A stretch of 64,000 bases of DNA from Sagittula stellata E-37 (lineage in GTDB: Bacteria > Pseudomonadota > Alphaproteobacteria > Rhodobacterales > Rhodobacteraceae). A program made the position numbers and the translations under genes. A model generated the notes under the pieces. That model was not told the origin of the DNA. It did no database searches and was given only the letters and a program-made list of their open reading frames with translations. Location of the stretch: assembly GCF_039724765.1 (NCBI RefSeq), contig NZ_CP155729.1:1612001-1676000 (forward strand), given 5' to 3'. Positions within the stretch are counted from its first letter, which is position 1; the number at the start of each line of letters is the position of its first letter. This document shows, piece after piece, positions 1 to 8,732 of this stretch.

Positions 1-62
1 TTGGTTAGAGCGCCTGATTGTGGATCAGGAGGTCCCCCGTTCGAGCCGGGGAGGTGGTACCA
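1..62 (+). tRNA. tRNA-His (GTG anticodon), 3' part
   Basis: The window opens inside a tRNA: D-loop remnant GGTTAGAG, then an anticodon arm CCTGA-TTGTGGA-TCAGG. The anticodon is GTG, which reads histidine codons. The T arm CCCCG-TTCGAGC-CGGGG follows, then the 3' acceptor strand AGGTGGT, discriminator A at 59 and an encoded CCA at 60-62. The first acceptor bases and the start of the D arm lie upstream of the window. A discriminator A rather than C is characteristic of alphaproteobacterial tRNA-His, which lacks the extra G-1. Confidence 0.93.
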
Positions 63-124
63 TTTCCACACAGTTTTGCAGAGACAGTTCTGGACGCAGT
101 TCCCAACACGGACCGATGCCCTTG

Positions 125-146
125 GCGCGCCGCTGAGCGCGCTTTT
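125..146 (+). terminator. Candidate terminator after tRNA-His
   Basis: A six-base perfect stem GCGCGC (125-130) and GCGCGC (137-142) with a six-base loop is followed by TTTT (143-146). It lies 62 bases past the tRNA CCA end and fits a Rho-independent terminator for the tRNA transcript. Confidence 0.6.
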
Positions 147-320
147 GCGATCGGTCGGGTGCCGGTTAGCGCGCCGCTCTGGCGTGGTCTGAGCCCTCTG
201 TGCGACCGGGACGAGGGGCGGGGGCGCGGCATCCTGTCCGGTGGCGGGAAAAGAATGCTGCGGCGCGGAACCGACATGTCCCGCAAGGGGTTTCCCAATG
301 CAAGACAGGAGTGTCGCGAA

Positions 321-653
321 ATGTATCCAGACATGATGAAAGCCGCCGTCGAGTGGCAGCGGGCCACGATGGCCGGGGCGCGGATGATGATCTCGGCCGG
401 GACGGTGATCCAAGTGCGCGTCGCGCAGATGGCGATGGGCACGATGAAACCGGTCGAAGCCACACGCATGGTGTTCGAGAAACCGTCGGCCTTCATGCGC
501 GGCACGGAGGCAGCGATGCGCGCCATGGCGGGGCACAAGGGCTACGGCGCGGTGATGGAAGCGGCCCTGGCCCCGATCGAGGCCAGCGCCGGGGCCAACG
601 CCCGCCGCCTGTCGTCCAAGACCCTGACCAAGGGCAAGCGCCGCCGGTCCTGA
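321..653 (+). CDS. Small helical hypothetical protein (antifreeze-/phasin-like annotation in relatives)
   Basis: 110-residue protein rich in Met and Ala, starting MYPDMMKAAVEW and ending in a basic tail (TLTKGKRRRS). ATG 321 was chosen over further-upstream in-frame starts because AGGAG lies nine bases before it and the upstream translation is low-quality. The body looks like one or two amphipathic helices with a conserved-looking ARMMISAG...RVAQMAMG...ARRLSSK pattern. From memory, Rhodobacteraceae genomes carry similar short Met/Ala-rich proteins, often automatically labelled antifreeze protein; that label has no functional support. A phasin-like surface role is possible but unproven. It stands alone between tRNA-His and the convergent alcohol dehydrogenase gene. 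Confidence 0.7.
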   Translation: MYPDMMKAAVEWQRATMAGARMMISAGTVIQVRVAQMAMGTMKPVEATRMVFEKPSAFMRGTEAAMRAMAGHKGYGAVMEAALAPIEASAGANARRLSSKTLTKGKRRRS

Positions 654-752
654 ACGCCCCCGTGACCTCGCCGGCCCGTGATCTCGCCAGTATCGCAGAG
701 GTCACAAAAGCAAAGAGGCCGCGGCACGATCTGCGCCACGGCCCCAGGGGAA

Positions 753-781
753 TGTGCGCGGCGGGCGGGCCGCCGCGCACA
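753..781 (-). terminator. Strong GC hairpin downstream of the Fe-alcohol dehydrogenase gene
   Basis: A perfect 12-bp stem (753-764 with 770-781) closes a five-base loop, 18 bases beyond the stop codon at 799 on the minus strand. No clear T tract follows, so it may end the seven-gene operon or protect the 3' end of its mRNA. Confidence 0.5.
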
Positions 782-798
782 GACGTCTCAGGGCGGTG

Positions 799-1944
799 TT
801 ACAGCGCGCTGCGGAACAGCTCTTCGAGGTTCTCTTCCGTCAGTTCCACCGGGTTGCCGCCGCGAGACGGGTCGATGATCGCGCCCTTGACCAGCGCCGG
901 GATGGCCTCTTCGGTCACGCCCAGATCCGACAGGCGGCGCGGTATGCCCAGGCTGTCGTTCAGCTCCTGCACGAAGGCGCGGAACCCGTCGAAGCCGCCC
1001 GCGATCCCAAGATAAGCCGACGCCATGTCGAACCGCTCGCGGATGGCTTCGGCGTTGAAGTCCAGCACCGTCGGCATGCAGACCGCGTTGGTCGTTCCGT
1101 GGTGGGTGTTGAAATGCGCGCCGATGGGGTGGCTCATGGCGTGGATCGCGCCCAGCCCCTTCTGGAAGGCCGTGGCCCCCATCATCGCCGCCGACATCAT
1201 CTGCGCCCGTGCCTCCAGATCCTGGCCGTTCTGGTAGGCGCGGGCCAGGTAGTCCTTCACCAGCCGCATGCCCTCCAGCGCGATGCCCTGGCTCATCGGA
1301 TGATAAAACGGGGAGGAGAACGCCTCCACGCAATGGGCAAAGGCATCGAGGCCGGTTCCGGCGGTGATCATCGCGGGCATGCCCACGGTCAGCTCCGGGT
1401 CGCAGATTACCACCGAGGGCAGCACCTTCGGGTGGAAGATGATCTTCTTCTCGTGGGTTTCCGAGTTGGTGATGACGCTCGCGCGCCCGACCTCCGACCC
1501 GGTCCCGGCGGTGGTCGGCACGGCGACGATGGGGGCGATGGCCGCCGCGTCGGCGCGGGTCCACCAGTCGCCGATGTCCTCGAAATCCCACACCTGGCGC
1601 GTCTGCCCGGCCATGAAGGCCACCATCTTGCCAAGGTCGAGGCCAGAGCCGCCGCCGAAGGCGATCACGCCGTCATGGCCGCCGTCACGATAGACCTTCA
1701 CCCCGGCGTCGAGGTTCTTTTCGTTGGGGTTCGGATCGACCTCGGCGAACAGCCCGCGGCCCAGCCCCGCCTGTTCCAGAATGTCGAGCGTCTGCGCCGT
1801 GATCGGCAGATCGGCCAGCCCGCGGTCGGTGACCAGCAGGGGCCGCGTGATGCCCGCCTGCGCGCAGGCGCCGGGCAATTCGCTGATGCGGCCCGCGCCG
1901 AACTTGATGGCGGTCGGGTAGGACCAGTTTCCGGTGAGACTCAT
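799..1944 (-). CDS. Iron-containing alcohol dehydrogenase
   Basis: 381 residues, the usual length for Fe-dependent (group III) alcohol dehydrogenases, which interconvert alcohols and aldehydes with NAD(P). The nucleotide-binding motif GGGSGLDLGK is at about 97-106. The metal ligands expected from FucO-type enzymes are visible as Asp200 and His204 (GTGLDAFAH), His268 (AIHAMSH) and His282 (NTHHGTTNA). It is the last gene of a minus-strand run with the aldehyde dehydrogenase 58 bases upstream, so it probably oxidises an alcohol intermediate that the dehydrogenase then takes to an acid. The substrate cannot be read from sequence. The cluster suggests an amino alcohol, possibly gamma-glutamylated. 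Confidence 0.93.
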   Translation of the reverse strand: MSLTGNWSYPTAIKFGAGRISELPGACAQAGITRPLLVTDRGLADLPITAQTLDILEQAGLGRGLFAEVDPNPNEKNLDAGVKVYRDGGHDGVIAFGGGSGLDLGKMVAFMAGQTRQVWDFEDIGDWWTRADAAAIAPIVAVPTTAGTGSEVGRASVITNSETHEKKIIFHPKVLPSVVICDPELTVGMPAMITAGTGLDAFAHCVEAFSSPFYHPMSQGIALEGMRLVKDYLARAYQNGQDLEARAQMMSAAMMGATAFQKGLGAIHAMSHPIGAHFNTHHGTTNAVCMPTVLDFNAEAIRERFDMASAYLGIAGGFDGFRAFVQELNDSLGIPRRLSDLGVTEEAIPALVKGAIIDPSRGGNPVELTEENLEELFRSAL

Positions 1945-2002
1945 GTGGTCACCTTCTCGATGTCTGCGTTGTTCGATGTGACGGCCCGAAGGCGCGCCGA
2001 TG

Positions 2003-3388
2003 TCATGCGGTGCCGAGCCGCTTCAGGTGGTAGGATTTGGGCCGGGTCAGGTTGTGATAGCCGATCTGCGACAGGCCGCCGCCGCGCCCGGTCTGCTTGC
2101 AGCCGGTCCAGCACAGGCCGGGGTCGAGGTAGTCGGCGCGGTTCAGGAACACTGTCCCGGTCTCGATCCGGTCGCCGATGCGTTCGGCCCGCTCCATGTC
2201 GGAGGTCCAGAGCGACGCGGTCAGACCGAAGTCGCTGTCGTTCATCAGCCGGATCGCTTCCTCGTCGTCCTTCACCTTCATGATGCCGACCACGGGGCCA
2301 AAGCTTTCGTCCCGCATCACCCGCATGTCGTGGGTCACGTCGGTCAGGATCTGCGGCGTCAGGTAGGCGGCACCGTCGTCTTCCGCGAAGGTGTCGATAT
2401 GGGCCGTGGCCCCGGCGTCCAGCGCCTCGGCGATCTGGGCGCGCACCTCGGCGCCAAAGCGGACGTTGGCCATCGGGCCTATGGTCGTCTCCTTGTCCAG
2501 CGGGTTGCCCAGCTTGTAGCCCTTCACCACCGCCACGGCCTTCTCGACGAAGGCGTCAAACAGCGCCTCATGCACATAGATCCGTTCGATCCCGCAGCAG
2601 CACTGACCGGAGTTGAACATCGCCCCGTCGATCAGCGTGTCGACGGCGGCATCCAGATCCGCGTCTTCCATGACATAGCCCGGGTCCTTGCCGCCCAGCT
2701 CCAGCCCGGTGCCGGTGAAGGTGCCCGCCGCTGCGCGCTCCATCGCCTTGCCGCCACCGACGGAGCCGGTGAAATTCACGAAGTCGAATGCATTGGCCGC
2801 GATCAGATCGGACGTGGTGTCATGGTCGAGGAAGACGTTCTGGAACACATCCTCGGGCACGCCCGCCGAATGGAACGCCTTTGCCATGCGCTCGCCCACC
2901 AGCAGGGTCTGCGTGGCGTGTTTCAGCATGACAGTGTTGCCCGCGATCAGCGCGGGCGCGACGGTGTTGATCGCCGTCATGTAGGGGTAGTTCCACGGCG
3001 CCACCACGAACACGACGCCCAGCGGCACCCGCTTGATGTAGCGCTTGAAGGTTGCGTCCTCGCCCACTTCGATCGGGGCCAGCGCGCTCTCGGCGATCTC
3101 GGCCATGTAGGTGGCACGCTCGTTGAAGCCGCCGAACTCGCCGCCAAAGCGGACCGGGCGGCCCATCATGTGCGCCAGTTCCGGCACAATCTCGTCGTTC
3201 ATCGCGCCCACGGTGGCGACACCGGCCATCACGAGACGGATACGCTCCTCGATTGGACGCGCCGCCCATGCGGCCTGCGCCGCGCGGCCCTTCGCCGCTG
3301 CGGCCTTCGCCTCGTCCAGCGACAGCACCGGGCGCTCCGCAAAGACGCTGCCGTCGATGGGCGAGATACATTTCAGGGTATTTGTCAT
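2003..3388 (-). CDS. NAD(P)-dependent aldehyde dehydrogenase
   Basis: 461 residues with full ALDH architecture: cofactor region VVFVVAPWNYP (about 125-135), FTGSVGGG (206-213), general base Glu230 in LELGGKDPG and catalytic Cys264 in FNSGQCCCGIER. It oxidises an aldehyde to a carboxylate in the cytosol. It sits between the glutamine-synthetase-like gene (46 bases upstream) and the alcohol dehydrogenase, so the three probably act in sequence. Succinate-semialdehyde or gamma-glutamyl-aminoaldehyde type substrates are plausible. The family is certain, the substrate is not. Confidence 0.93.
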   Translation of the reverse strand: MTNTLKCISPIDGSVFAERPVLSLDEAKAAAAKGRAAQAAWAARPIEERIRLVMAGVATVGAMNDEIVPELAHMMGRPVRFGGEFGGFNERATYMAEIAESALAPIEVGEDATFKRYIKRVPLGVVFVVAPWNYPYMTAINTVAPALIAGNTVMLKHATQTLLVGERMAKAFHSAGVPEDVFQNVFLDHDTTSDLIAANAFDFVNFTGSVGGGKAMERAAAGTFTGTGLELGGKDPGYVMEDADLDAAVDTLIDGAMFNSGQCCCGIERIYVHEALFDAFVEKAVAVVKGYKLGNPLDKETTIGPMANVRFGAEVRAQIAEALDAGATAHIDTFAEDDGAAYLTPQILTDVTHDMRVMRDESFGPVVGIMKVKDDEEAIRLMNDSDFGLTASLWTSDMERAERIGDRIETGTVFLNRADYLDPGLCWTGCKQTGRGGGLSQIGYHNLTRPKSYHLKRLGTA

Positions 3389-3434
3389 TCCATCCTCTGG
3401 ATCAGTTCGGGTGTCCCAAGACGGGACCGCCCGG

Positions 3435-4796
3435 TCACGACATCTCGAATCCGCGCGCGATCTCGTAGTCGGTCACGACGCGGTTGAAATCCTCGATCTC
3501 CACCTCCGCCGCGCGGGCGTAGTGGACCACCACCTTGTCGCCAAAGGCCGCGCGCAGCATGTCGGACTGCAACAGTTCGCGCCGCGCGTCGCGCAGGGTG
3601 GCGGGCAGGCGCGAGGCATTGCCGGAATAGGCGTCGCCGCTGTAGGCGTCTTCGAGTTCCAGCTTGTCCTCGATGCCCTTCAGGCCCGCCGCCAGCAGCG
3701 CGGCCATGGCAAGGTAGGGGTTCAGGTCCGACCCGCCGACACGGCATTCGATGCGCACGCCCTTGGTGCCCTCGCCGCACAGACGGAATCCGGCGGTGCG
3801 GTTGTCGATGGACCAGATCACCCGCGTGGGGGCGAAGGTGCCGACCTGGAAGCGCTTGTAGCTGTTGATGTAGGGGGCCAGGAAATAGGTCACGTCGGGC
3901 GCGTACTTCAGCAGCCCCGCGACGTAGTGCTTCATCAGCCCCGACATGCCGAGGCTGTCCGCCTCGTCGAAGAAGGCCGGTTTGTCGCCCTCCCAAAGCG
4001 ACATGTGGACGTGACTGGAGGAGCCGACCTTGTCCTCGTGCCACTTGGCGATGAAGCTCGCGGCGTGGCCCTGTTGGTGCGCGATCTCCTTGATCGCGTG
4101 CTTGGCGATGGTGTGGTACTCGGCAGTGTCGAGCGCCGGGGCGTACTTGATGTTCAGCTCTTCCTGCCCGGTCTCCGCCTCGCCCTTCGAATTCTCGATC
4201 GGGATGCCCGCCGCCCACAGGTGGTTCCGCACGGGGCGCAGCACGTGCTCCTCCCGCGTGGTGAGCATGATGTTGTAATCCTCGTTGTAGCCCGCCAGCG
4301 TTTCCAGCGCGCGGAAGCCCGACTTGCGGATCTCCGGATAGGACTTCTCGAACAGGAAGAACTCCAGTTCGGTCGCCATCATCGGGGTGAAGCCCATGGC
4401 CTCCGCCCGCTTCACCTGCTTTTTCAGCATGGCGCGCGGCGTGTGCGGCACTTCTTCATGGGTGTGGTGGTCGAGGATGTCGCACAGCACCATCACCGTG
4501 CCGTCCAGCCACGGCATCGGTCGCAGCGTGGAGAGGTCCGGCTTCATCACGTAGTCGCCATAGCCCTTCTCCCACGAGGTCGACTCGTAGCCCTCCGGGG
4601 TGGCCATCTGGAGGTCGGTGGCGAACAGGTAGTTGCAGCAATGCGTCTCTTCCCAGGCCGAGGCGACGAAGTGCCCGGCGTGGAAACGTTTGCCCATCAG
4701 GCGGCCCTGCATGTCGACCGCGCACACCAGCACGGTGTCCACGAGGCCGCCGTCGACCTGTGCCTTGAGTTCATCGAAAGAAAGTGGGCCGGGCAT
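3435..4796 (-). CDS. Glutamine synthetase family protein (gamma-glutamyl-amine ligase type)
   Basis: 453 residues of the GS fold. Active-site segments are intact: ATELEFFLFE (141-150), GQEELNI (210-216), SHVHMSLW (261-268), NSYKRF and RIECR (348-352). GS-like enzymes of this shape, found outside the ammonium-assimilation operons, commonly ligate glutamate to amines (PuuA, GlnA3/GlnA4, IpuC types). Its position between a TRAP importer and aldehyde/alcohol dehydrogenases favours gamma-glutamylation of an imported amine over ammonia assimilation. It is clearly different in sequence from the two PuuA-like genes at 37.7 and 39.8 kb. The 55-base gap to dctP and 46-base gap to the dehydrogenase indicate co-transcription. 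Confidence 0.9.
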   Translation of the reverse strand: MPGPLSFDELKAQVDGGLVDTVLVCAVDMQGRLMGKRFHAGHFVASAWEETHCCNYLFATDLQMATPEGYESTSWEKGYGDYVMKPDLSTLRPMPWLDGTVMVLCDILDHHTHEEVPHTPRAMLKKQVKRAEAMGFTPMMATELEFFLFEKSYPEIRKSGFRALETLAGYNEDYNIMLTTREEHVLRPVRNHLWAAGIPIENSKGEAETGQEELNIKYAPALDTAEYHTIAKHAIKEIAHQQGHAASFIAKWHEDKVGSSSHVHMSLWEGDKPAFFDEADSLGMSGLMKHYVAGLLKYAPDVTYFLAPYINSYKRFQVGTFAPTRVIWSIDNRTAGFRLCGEGTKGVRIECRVGGSDLNPYLAMAALLAAGLKGIEDKLELEDAYSGDAYSGNASRLPATLRDARRELLQSDMLRAAFGDKVVVHYARAAEVEIEDFNRVVTDYEIARGFEMS

Positions 4797-4851
4797 GTCG
4801 TCGTCCTTTCAGAAGCGCCCCGGCACGCACACGCGCGCCGGGGCAGAGGTA

Positions 4852-5892
4852 TCACACGTTGTAGCGGTACGGACGGCCCGCCTTGGCCATGTCCGCGTTG
4901 TATTTCTTGAAGATCTCCACGACCTTCGCCTTGGTCTCCGACTCCGCCGCGATCTCGTCCCAGAACGTCTGGGCGGCCTTCTCGACCTGGTCCCATTCCG
5001 CATCGGGGATGGAGGTCAGTTTCATCTTGTCGCCGTTGACCCGAAGCGAGGCCTCGCCGCCCCAGTACCACCACTGGCGGTAGTAGTGCGACTGCTCCAT
5101 GCAGGTGGTCAACAGGAGCTTCAGGTCCTCCGGCAGTTCCTCCCAGCGGCCCATGTTCGCGAAGAAGTGGCCGATCCACGCCCCCGAGATGTTGTTGGTG
5201 AGGAAGTAGTTGGTCACGTCGGCCCATCCCACCGTGTAGTCCTCGGTAATGCCCGACCACGCGATGCCGTCCAGCTCGCCGGTTTGCACCGCGACCTCGA
5301 TGTCTTCCCACGGCAGCGTCACCGGCACCACGCCGAACTGCGACAGGAAACGGCCCGCGGTCGGGAAGGTGAAGACGCGCTTGCCTTCCAGGTCGGCCAG
5401 GCTGTTGATCGGGTCCTTCGTGGCGAAGTGGCAGGGGTCCCAGGACCCGGCGCTGATGTGCTTCACGCCGACCTTGGCGTATTCTTCCTTCCAGATCTCG
5501 TCGAGGCCGTACTGGTTGAACAGCACCGGCACGTCCAGCGAATAGCGCGACCCGAACGGGAAGTAGCCGCCGAACACCGTCACCTCGGTCGGCGAGGCCA
5601 TGGAGTCGTCGTCCGACTGCACCGCGTCGATGGTGCCGCGCTGAAGCGCGCGGAACAGCTCGCCCGTGGGCACGAGCTGATCGGCAAAGTAGAGCTCGAT
5701 CTGCATCCGGTCGCCGGCGATCTTGTTGAAGGTGTCGATGGCGGGTTTCACCACGTGCTCGGCCAGTGCCGCACCGGCATAGGTCTGCATCCGCCAGGTG
5801 ATCGTCGACTGCGCCAGCGCGGGCGCGGCCAGCGGCGCGGCGGCGACGCCGACACCGGCGGTCTTCAGGAACTTTCTGCGTGAGGTCGTCAT
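4852..5892 (-). CDS. TRAP transporter substrate-binding protein (DctP family)
   Basis: 346 residues. The N-terminus has a twin-arginine signal (TTSRRKFLKTAGVGVAA) and an Ala-x-Ala cleavage region near residue 28, so it is probably exported folded by Tat to the periplasm. The mature part is a DctP-type solute receptor (AGDRMQIELYFADQLVPTGE, with the Trp-rich WSGITEDYTVGWADVTNYF region). It delivers an organic solute, usually a carboxylate, to the DctQM permease encoded immediately upstream (48-base gap). Members of this subfamily with Tat signals often bind 2-oxo acids or amino-acid-like compounds, but the ligand here is unknown. Confidence 0.92.
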   Translation of the reverse strand: MTTSRRKFLKTAGVGVAAAPLAAPALAQSTITWRMQTYAGAALAEHVVKPAIDTFNKIAGDRMQIELYFADQLVPTGELFRALQRGTIDAVQSDDDSMASPTEVTVFGGYFPFGSRYSLDVPVLFNQYGLDEIWKEEYAKVGVKHISAGSWDPCHFATKDPINSLADLEGKRVFTFPTAGRFLSQFGVVPVTLPWEDIEVAVQTGELDGIAWSGITEDYTVGWADVTNYFLTNNISGAWIGHFFANMGRWEELPEDLKLLLTTCMEQSHYYRQWWYWGGEASLRVNGDKMKLTSIPDAEWDQVEKAAQTFWDEIAAESETKAKVVEIFKKYNADMAKAGRPYRYNV

Positions 5893-5940
5893 ATCCAGTC
5901 TCCTTGTTGAAATGCGTCCCCTGCACGGGGCTTCTGAGGG

Positions 5941-7263
5941 TTATTTTCCGTACACCAGATCCGGCAGCCAGAGCGCGATCTCCGGGAAGGCCATCACCAG
6001 CGCCAATGCACAGACCATGACCAGCGCAAATGGCACGATCGAGCGGTAGATATCGGTCAGCCCGATCTCCGGCGGCGCCATGGCGCGCATCAGGAACAGG
6101 TTGTAGCCGAAGGGCGGGGTCATGTAGGCGATCTGCGTGGTGATCGTGTAAAGCACGCCGTACCAGATCAGGTCGAAGCCCAGCTCTCCCACCAGCGGCA
6201 CGTACAGCGGCGCCACGATGACCAGCATCGCCGTGTCGTCGAGGAACGTGCCCATCACGATGAACGACAGCTGCATCAGGATCAGGATCATCCATGGGGA
6301 AAGGCCAAGCTGTTCGGTGAACAGGTTCTCGATGGCGCGCACCGCGCCCAGCCCGTCGAAGATCGCGCCAAAGCCCAGTGCGGCGAGGATGATCCACATG
6401 AACATGCAGGAAATCGCCAGCGTCTGCCGCACCGAGGTCTCGAACACCTCGCGCGTCATCCGCCGTTTCAGCACTGCCGCGACGAAGGCCGCCAGCGCCC
6501 CGATGGCCGAGCTTTCCACCAGCGAGGTCCAGCCCTTCACGAAGGGGAACATCATCACGAAGAAGATCACCAGCGGCAGGACGCCCGCACGCAGGAGGCG
6601 CAGCTTTTCCGACATGGGCACGTCGCGCTCTTCCTTCGGCAGCACCGGGCCAAGCTCCGGCTGAAGGCGGCAGCGCACGTAGATGTAGATGACGAACAGC
6701 GTGGCCATCATCAGCCCCGGCACCACGCCCGCCAGCCAAAGCTGCCCCACCGGCTGGCGCGCGATCATTGCATAGAGCACCAGCACCACCGAAGGCGGCA
6801 CGAGGATGCCCAGCGACGACCCCGCCTGTATCACGCCGGTCACCATGATCTTGTCGTAGCCCCGGCGCAGCAGTTCCGGCAGCGCGATGGTGGCCCCGAT
6901 GGCCATGCCCGCCACCGACAGCCCGTTCATGGCCGAGATCAGCACCATCAGGCCGATGGTGCCGATTGCCAGCCCGCCCCGCACCGGCCCCATCCAGACG
7001 TGGAACATCCGGTAGAGGTCGTCGGCGATCTTCGATTCCGACAGCACGTAGCCCATGAAGATGAACATCGGCAGGGTCAGCAGCGGATACCACTTCATCA
7101 GCTTCATAGCGGCGGCGAAGGGCACGTCCACGCCGCCCGTGCCCCACAGCAGCAGCCCCGCCAGCGCGCCGACGAAACCGATGGCACCGAACACGCGCTG
7201 GCCGGTCATCAGCATCAGCATCATGCCGGCGAACATGGTGATCGCGATCATTTCATAGGACAT
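5941..7263 (-). CDS. TRAP transporter large permease (DctM family)
   Basis: 440 residues, about 12 hydrophobic segments, starting MSYEMIAITMFAGMM. ATG 7263 was chosen because it overlaps the dctQ stop codon (ATGA), the normal TRAP arrangement. Typical DctM segments are visible: FIFMGYVLSESKIADDLY, GGLAIGTIG and PPSVVLVLYAMI. It forms the ion-driven channel of the importer with DctQ. The subunit order DctQ-DctM-DctP follows the N-formylglutamate amidohydrolase-like gene. Confidence 0.94.
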   Translation of the reverse strand: MSYEMIAITMFAGMMLMLMTGQRVFGAIGFVGALAGLLLWGTGGVDVPFAAAMKLMKWYPLLTLPMFIFMGYVLSESKIADDLYRMFHVWMGPVRGGLAIGTIGLMVLISAMNGLSVAGMAIGATIALPELLRRGYDKIMVTGVIQAGSSLGILVPPSVVLVLYAMIARQPVGQLWLAGVVPGLMMATLFVIYIYVRCRLQPELGPVLPKEERDVPMSEKLRLLRAGVLPLVIFFVMMFPFVKGWTSLVESSAIGALAAFVAAVLKRRMTREVFETSVRQTLAISCMFMWIILAALGFGAIFDGLGAVRAIENLFTEQLGLSPWMILILMQLSFIVMGTFLDDTAMLVIVAPLYVPLVGELGFDLIWYGVLYTITTQIAYMTPPFGYNLFLMRAMAPPEIGLTDIYRSIVPFALVMVCALALVMAFPEIALWLPDLVYGK

Positions 7264-7859
7264 CAGATCTCTACCCCGCGGATGCGGCCGATGTCCTTGA
7301 TCAGCTCTGCAAGTGTCTGGAGAATCATCAGGAAGATGCCGAAGGCTAGCACCAGCTTGATCGGCCACAGCATCGGGCGCCACGCGGTCGAGGACCGTTC
7401 GAGAAAGCCGATCTTCCCGGCTGCGCCGTCGATCCCGCCGGTGAACAAGGCGCCGAAGAATTCGGCGAAATACTCCAGCGGCTGCATCCCGAAGTAGCCC
7501 ATGGAATAGGCCAGCGATCCCAGCGCGCCGTACAGCAGCACACCGAGGTAGAACATCAGGAACAGAACCGTGAAGGCGTCGACCCAGGCCTTCTGCGTCA
7601 CGCTCCAGTTGCCGTAGAACAGGTCCATGCGCACGTTCGATCCCAGCTGGATCGAGTAGGGCCCGCCGAGGATGTAGTAGGCGACCATCACGAACTGCGC
7701 CGTCTCCAGCGTCCAGAGCGAGGGCAGGAAGGCCACCTTCGACACCGAGGACCACAGCAGCACGCCGATCAGCGCGAAGATCAGGTACATGGCGACCCGG
7801 CCGATGGCCCGGTTCATCGCCTCGACGGCGCGGACGAAACCGATCAGGACGCGGGGCAT
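7263..7859 (-). CDS. TRAP transporter small permease (DctQ family)
   Basis: 198 residues with four hydrophobic segments, longer than a minimal DctQ because of an insertion between the second and third helices. It starts MPRVLIGFVRAVEAMN and stops inside the dctM start codon (ATGA overlap). The start overlaps the 3' end of the upstream amidohydrolase-like gene by 16 bases, so translation of these genes is tightly coupled. Function: inner-membrane partner of DctM. Confidence 0.9.
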   Translation of the reverse strand: MPRVLIGFVRAVEAMNRAIGRVAMYLIFALIGVLLWSSVSKVAFLPSLWTLETAQFVMVAYYILGGPYSIQLGSNVRMDLFYGNWSVTQKAWVDAFTVLFLMFYLGVLLYGALGSLAYSMGYFGMQPLEYFAEFFGALFTGGIDGAAGKIGFLERSSTAWRPMLWPIKLVLAFGIFLMILQTLAELIKDIGRIRGVEI

Positions 7860-8593
7860 GTCGCCTCCAGCGCCGGGGTCAGCATCGACATGAGGTCGCG
7901 CGCCACGGTCCGGATGTCCTCCGGTGTGGTCAGCAGGTCGTTGCGTACCTCGATCATCACGTTGGGCAGGCCCCGGTACAGGGCATGGGTCTTCAGGGTA
8001 TGGGTCACGCCGTCCTCCGGACCGTAGGGGCGGTTGCGATGCACCACGCGGCCCTTCGGCGCGTGCGGCAGCATCAGATCCACCAGCCGCGCGTCGCTGT
8101 CGTGCAACAGGCCGATCTCCGTGTCGCGCTTTGCACCGTGAAACACAGGGGTGAAGCTGTGCACCGTCACCACCGCGCGGGCCTCGTCCAGCCGGGCGGC
8201 CACGGCGGCATGGAACGGGCGATAGACCATCTCCACCCGTTCGGCCTTCTGCATTTCCGTCAGTCCGGCGTTGCCCGGCACGTCGAAGACCTCGGACCGC
8301 GCGGGCATGGCACCGGGCGCCTCGGGCGGGCGGTTGCAGTCATAGACGAGCCGCGACACCGCGCCCGCCACCATCGGCGCATCCAGCGCCGCCGACAGCA
8401 CCACCGCCAGATCCCGCGCGCCCGGGTCCCAGGCCGCATGGCTGACCCGCGCTTCCGCCGTCAGGCCAAGATCCCCGAACCGCGCCGGGATCTCCGCCGA
8501 CGCATGCTCGCAGATCAGCAGGACGCCGCCGCGCCCCGTCTCGTTCATCACGTCGACCGCGTTCAGACGGTCTCCGCCCGGCCCTTCGGACAT
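7844..8593 (-). CDS. N-formylglutamate amidohydrolase family protein
   Basis: 249 residues of the FGase family: metal/active-site segment GVLLICEHASAEIP near the N-terminus and ALYRGLPNVMIEVRNDLL near the C-terminus, with VVTVHSFTPVFHGAKRDTEIG between. The first possible start is a GTG at 8626, but ATG 8593 (MSEGPGGD) has GGGGAG about seven bases upstream and is preferred. Family members hydrolyse N-acyl-glutamate amide bonds; HutG-type enzymes act in histidine degradation, but no hut gene is present. Here it is the first gene of the TRAP/GS operon, so it may instead cleave a gamma-glutamyl or related amide at the end of the pathway. That reassignment is inference. Confidence 0.88.
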   Translation of the reverse strand: MSEGPGGDRLNAVDVMNETGRGGVLLICEHASAEIPARFGDLGLTAEARVSHAAWDPGARDLAVVLSAALDAPMVAGAVSRLVYDCNRPPEAPGAMPARSEVFDVPGNAGLTEMQKAERVEMVYRPFHAAVAARLDEARAVVTVHSFTPVFHGAKRDTEIGLLHDSDARLVDLMLPHAPKGRVVHRNRPYGPEDGVTHTLKTHALYRGLPNVMIEVRNDLLTTPEDIRTVARDLMSMLTPALEATCPAS

Positions 8594-8608
8594 CCTTTTC
8601 TCCCCGCT

Positions 8609-8657
8609 TTGAAGAAAACTCTCCACATCCGCGCCGCTTGTGTCAATATTTCTTCAA
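8609..8657. promoter_or_regulatory. Inverted repeat operator between the FGase operon and the RpiR regulator
   Basis: Perfect nine-base arms TTGAAGAAA (8609-8617) and TTTCTTCAA (8649-8657) lie 31 bases apart in the divergent intergenic region. GAA...TTC-rich inverted repeats are typical of RpiR/MurR-family operators. The site is placed to control both the seven-gene operon and the regulator. The right arm would lie inside the regulator if the GTG at 8640 were its start, which favours the downstream TTG. Confidence 0.55.
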
Positions 8658-8732
8658 GAGTGGGCGCGGGATTTCGGTTGCGCCCCGCCACCGCAGCCCA
8701 ATGCCGCAGCACATGCCCGGGGGGGACCGACC

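Noticed and set aside
4697..7147. Long minus-strand frame across dctP and dctM
   Set aside because: Wrong frame of well-supported TRAP genes; arginine/glycine-rich translation without motifs.
8640..8732. N-terminal extension of the RpiR regulator from GTG 8640
   Set aside because: It would place half of the inverted repeat inside the gene and makes the protein longer than the family norm.
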